Part shown: in pieces, positions 5,169 through 6,131 of the stretch
How the letters are laid out: each line of letters begins with the position of its first letter
Position numbering within the stretch: the first letter of the stretch is position 1
Assembly (NCBI GenBank): GCA_029960865.1
Contig: JASBVX010000090.1
Span: 1-6,131, forward strand
Length of the DNA stretch: 6,131 bases
Source: Bacillota bacterium
GTDB lineage: Bacteria; Bacillota; Sulfobacillia; RBS10-35
Direction: 5' to 3'
Translations under genes and position numbers: made by a program
The notes under the pieces: model-generated
Told to the model about the DNA's origin: nothing
The model's input: only the letters and a program-made list of their open reading frames with translations
The model's database searches: none

Positions 5169-6131
5169 AGCTCCTCAGGACCTCCAGGTTATCCAGGGCA
5201 GCCGTCACCCGCTCCCCATGGCCCAGCTCTATCTCCGCTGCGGGCAGGGTGAGATGACTGGCAAAGGCGACGGCAGGAAGGACCCGCCGCACGTGTCCCC
5301 TTTCCCCTGCCCTGGGTCCCCGGCGGAGGATGACGGTTTCTCCTTCTCTGCCGGCGGCCCGGTCGCCCCAAAGGGCTGTCCCTGTGGTCATGGCGCCGGG
5401 GCCGGAGAGGGTGAGGTGAGGGCGCAGGCCCCCCGCCTGAACCTGGGTGCGGGGCGAAAGAAATCCTTCCACGCCTTCCTGCTGCCGGAGAAAGTCCGCC
5501 AGTTCCTGCAGCATGCCGAAATCCCCGAAACCTTCCGTCACCAGATAGGGAAGATCGCCTCCCAGGGGTTGGCCCACGGCACCGGTGATCACCCCCCGGG
5601 CGCCGTGGACCCTGGCCTGGCGATAGAGATCGGGAGTCAAAGGACCGGGGAAGATCCAGAGGCTCCCTTCCAGGTGGGGGCCCGGGGACTCTCCCCACCG
5701 CAAAGGGCCCCGGGTGAAGCTTCCTTCCCCGAAGACCCCCCACAGCCGGGCACCTCTCACCTGGAGGACCACCCGGTCTTCAGCGGCCTCGGCCACCCTC
5801 CCGTAAAAGGACGCCACCTTGCGCCCCGCCTCCACCGGGCGCAAGAGGTAAACCACCCCCGTCCGGTCATCGATCTTCTCCACGCGGCCATCCACCGGAG
5901 AGTAAACGACCTGGAGCCCCAGGCGGGAAGGAACGGCCGCCAGGATGGAACCTGCCTTCACCTCGGCCCCTTCCTTCACCGTCAGGTGGCCCCGCAGGGT
6001 ACCCGGCCAGACGTCCAGCTGGCGGGCGGCATTGATGGCCACCACCGGCTGGGCATAGCCAGGGTCTTCCCGAATCATCATTTCTCCCCGCTGCCAGGAG
6101 AGCCACTGCTTGTCCCGGAGGAGCTGATCGA
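5152..6131 (-). CDS. Uncharacterised protein with lipoyl-like hairpin and KOW-like C-terminal domain; N-terminus probably outside window
   Basis: From ATG 6081 there are 309 residues, but the frame remains open to the window edge and reads sensibly (DKQWLSWQRGE before the Met), so the gene may begin further right. Numbering from Met 6081: about 32-70 looks like a biotinyl/lipoyl-type hairpin (VKEGAEVKAGSILA, then YSPVDGRVEKI), without the MKM lysine that carries a cofactor. About 90-130 is a beta-rich segment. At 160-190 lie GARGVITGAVG and VTEGFGDFGM, reminiscent of a family of conserved hypothetical proteins in Firmicutes and Chloroflexota. About 247-303 resembles a KOW/SH3-like barrel (ILRRGPRAGERGHVRRV, ending in LDNLEVL). 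ATG 6081 or ATG 6078 are possible starts behind GGGGAG. If the gene began there, the 17-base overlap with the membrane gene would remain. No enzymatic motif is visible; the family assignment is from memory and no function is claimed. Confidence 0.75.
   Translation of the reverse strand, partial: DQLLRDKQWLSWQRGEMMIREDPGYAQPVVAINAARQLDVWPGTLRGHLTVKEGAEVKAGSILAAVPSRLGLQVVYSPVDGRVEKIDDRTGVVYLLRPVEAGRKVASFYGRVAEAAEDRVVLQVRGARLWGVFGEGSFTRGPLRWGESPGPHLEGSLWIFPGPLTPDLYRQARVHGARGVITGAVGQPLGGDLPYLVTEGFGDFGMLQELADFLRQQEGVEGFLSPRTQVQAGGLRPHLTLSGPGAMTTGTALWGDRAAGREGETVILRRGPRAGERGHVRRVLPAVAFASHLTLPAAEIELGHGERVTAALDNLEVLRSYETGD

Noticed and set aside
4719..5252. + strand open frame running on from the GH18 gene end across the membrane gene
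   Set aside because: Antisense to two overlapping coding frames, Gly/Pro/Gln-rich, no hydrophobic or domain pattern.
5189..5743. Arg/Gly/Pro-rich alternative frame within the lipoyl/KOW-like gene
   Set aside because: Composition typical of an out-of-frame reading of GC-rich coding DNA; the main frame has a normal amino-acid balance and recognisable segments.

Overview
The window is a gene-dense, GC-rich stretch of bacterial chromosome. It has strong GGAGG-type ribosome binding sites, several overlapping genes, almost no non-coding DNA, and codons that mostly end in G or C. A spore-type GH18 glycosidase, a GroEL without the usual Gly-Gly-Met tail, a MoeA of the GSS/HG-PG-P type and a lipoyl-like/KOW-like protein of a kind I associate with Firmicutes and Chloroflexota together suggest a high-GC, possibly thermophilic and spore-forming Firmicute. 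Candidate groups are Thermaerobacter, Symbiobacterium or Limnochordia relatives. This placement is an inference, not a match.

Layout from left to right. Bases 1-581 (+) are the 3' third of groEL, followed by a clear intrinsic terminator at 601-635. Bases 681-3534 (-) form a compact, probably translationally coupled operon, read from right to left: acetyl-CoA acetyltransferase-type thiolase, then moeA, then moaC. moeA and moaC are molybdenum cofactor genes, and the thiolase is the unexpected member. In all three the Shine-Dalgarno (SD) sequence favours a start other than the longest one (TTG, internal ATG and GTG). Bases 3535-3606 are the only divergent intergenic region and hold weak promoter-like elements for both directions. 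Bases 3664-4761 (+) encode a membrane-anchored GH18 glycoside hydrolase of the spore/cortex type. Its true start may lie about 19 codons upstream, at a non-canonical ATC behind an otherwise unexplained SD. Bases 4758-6131 (-) hold two overlapping genes: a protein with a lipoyl-like hairpin and a KOW-like C-terminus, entering from beyond the right edge, and a small multi-pass membrane protein whose stop codon interlocks with the GH18 stop codon.

Functionally the window is a mixture: protein folding (GroEL), insertion of molybdate or tungstate into pterin (MoeA) and formation of cyclic pyranopterin (MoaC), acyl-CoA chemistry (thiolase), cell-wall or spore peptidoglycan handling (GH18), and an uncharacterised pair. 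I found no transposons, CRISPR arrays, tRNA or rRNA genes, or integrase sites. I do not see a convincing new system. The most open items are the uncharacterised pair at 4758-6131, the GH18 start codon, and the reason a thiolase is coupled to moeA.
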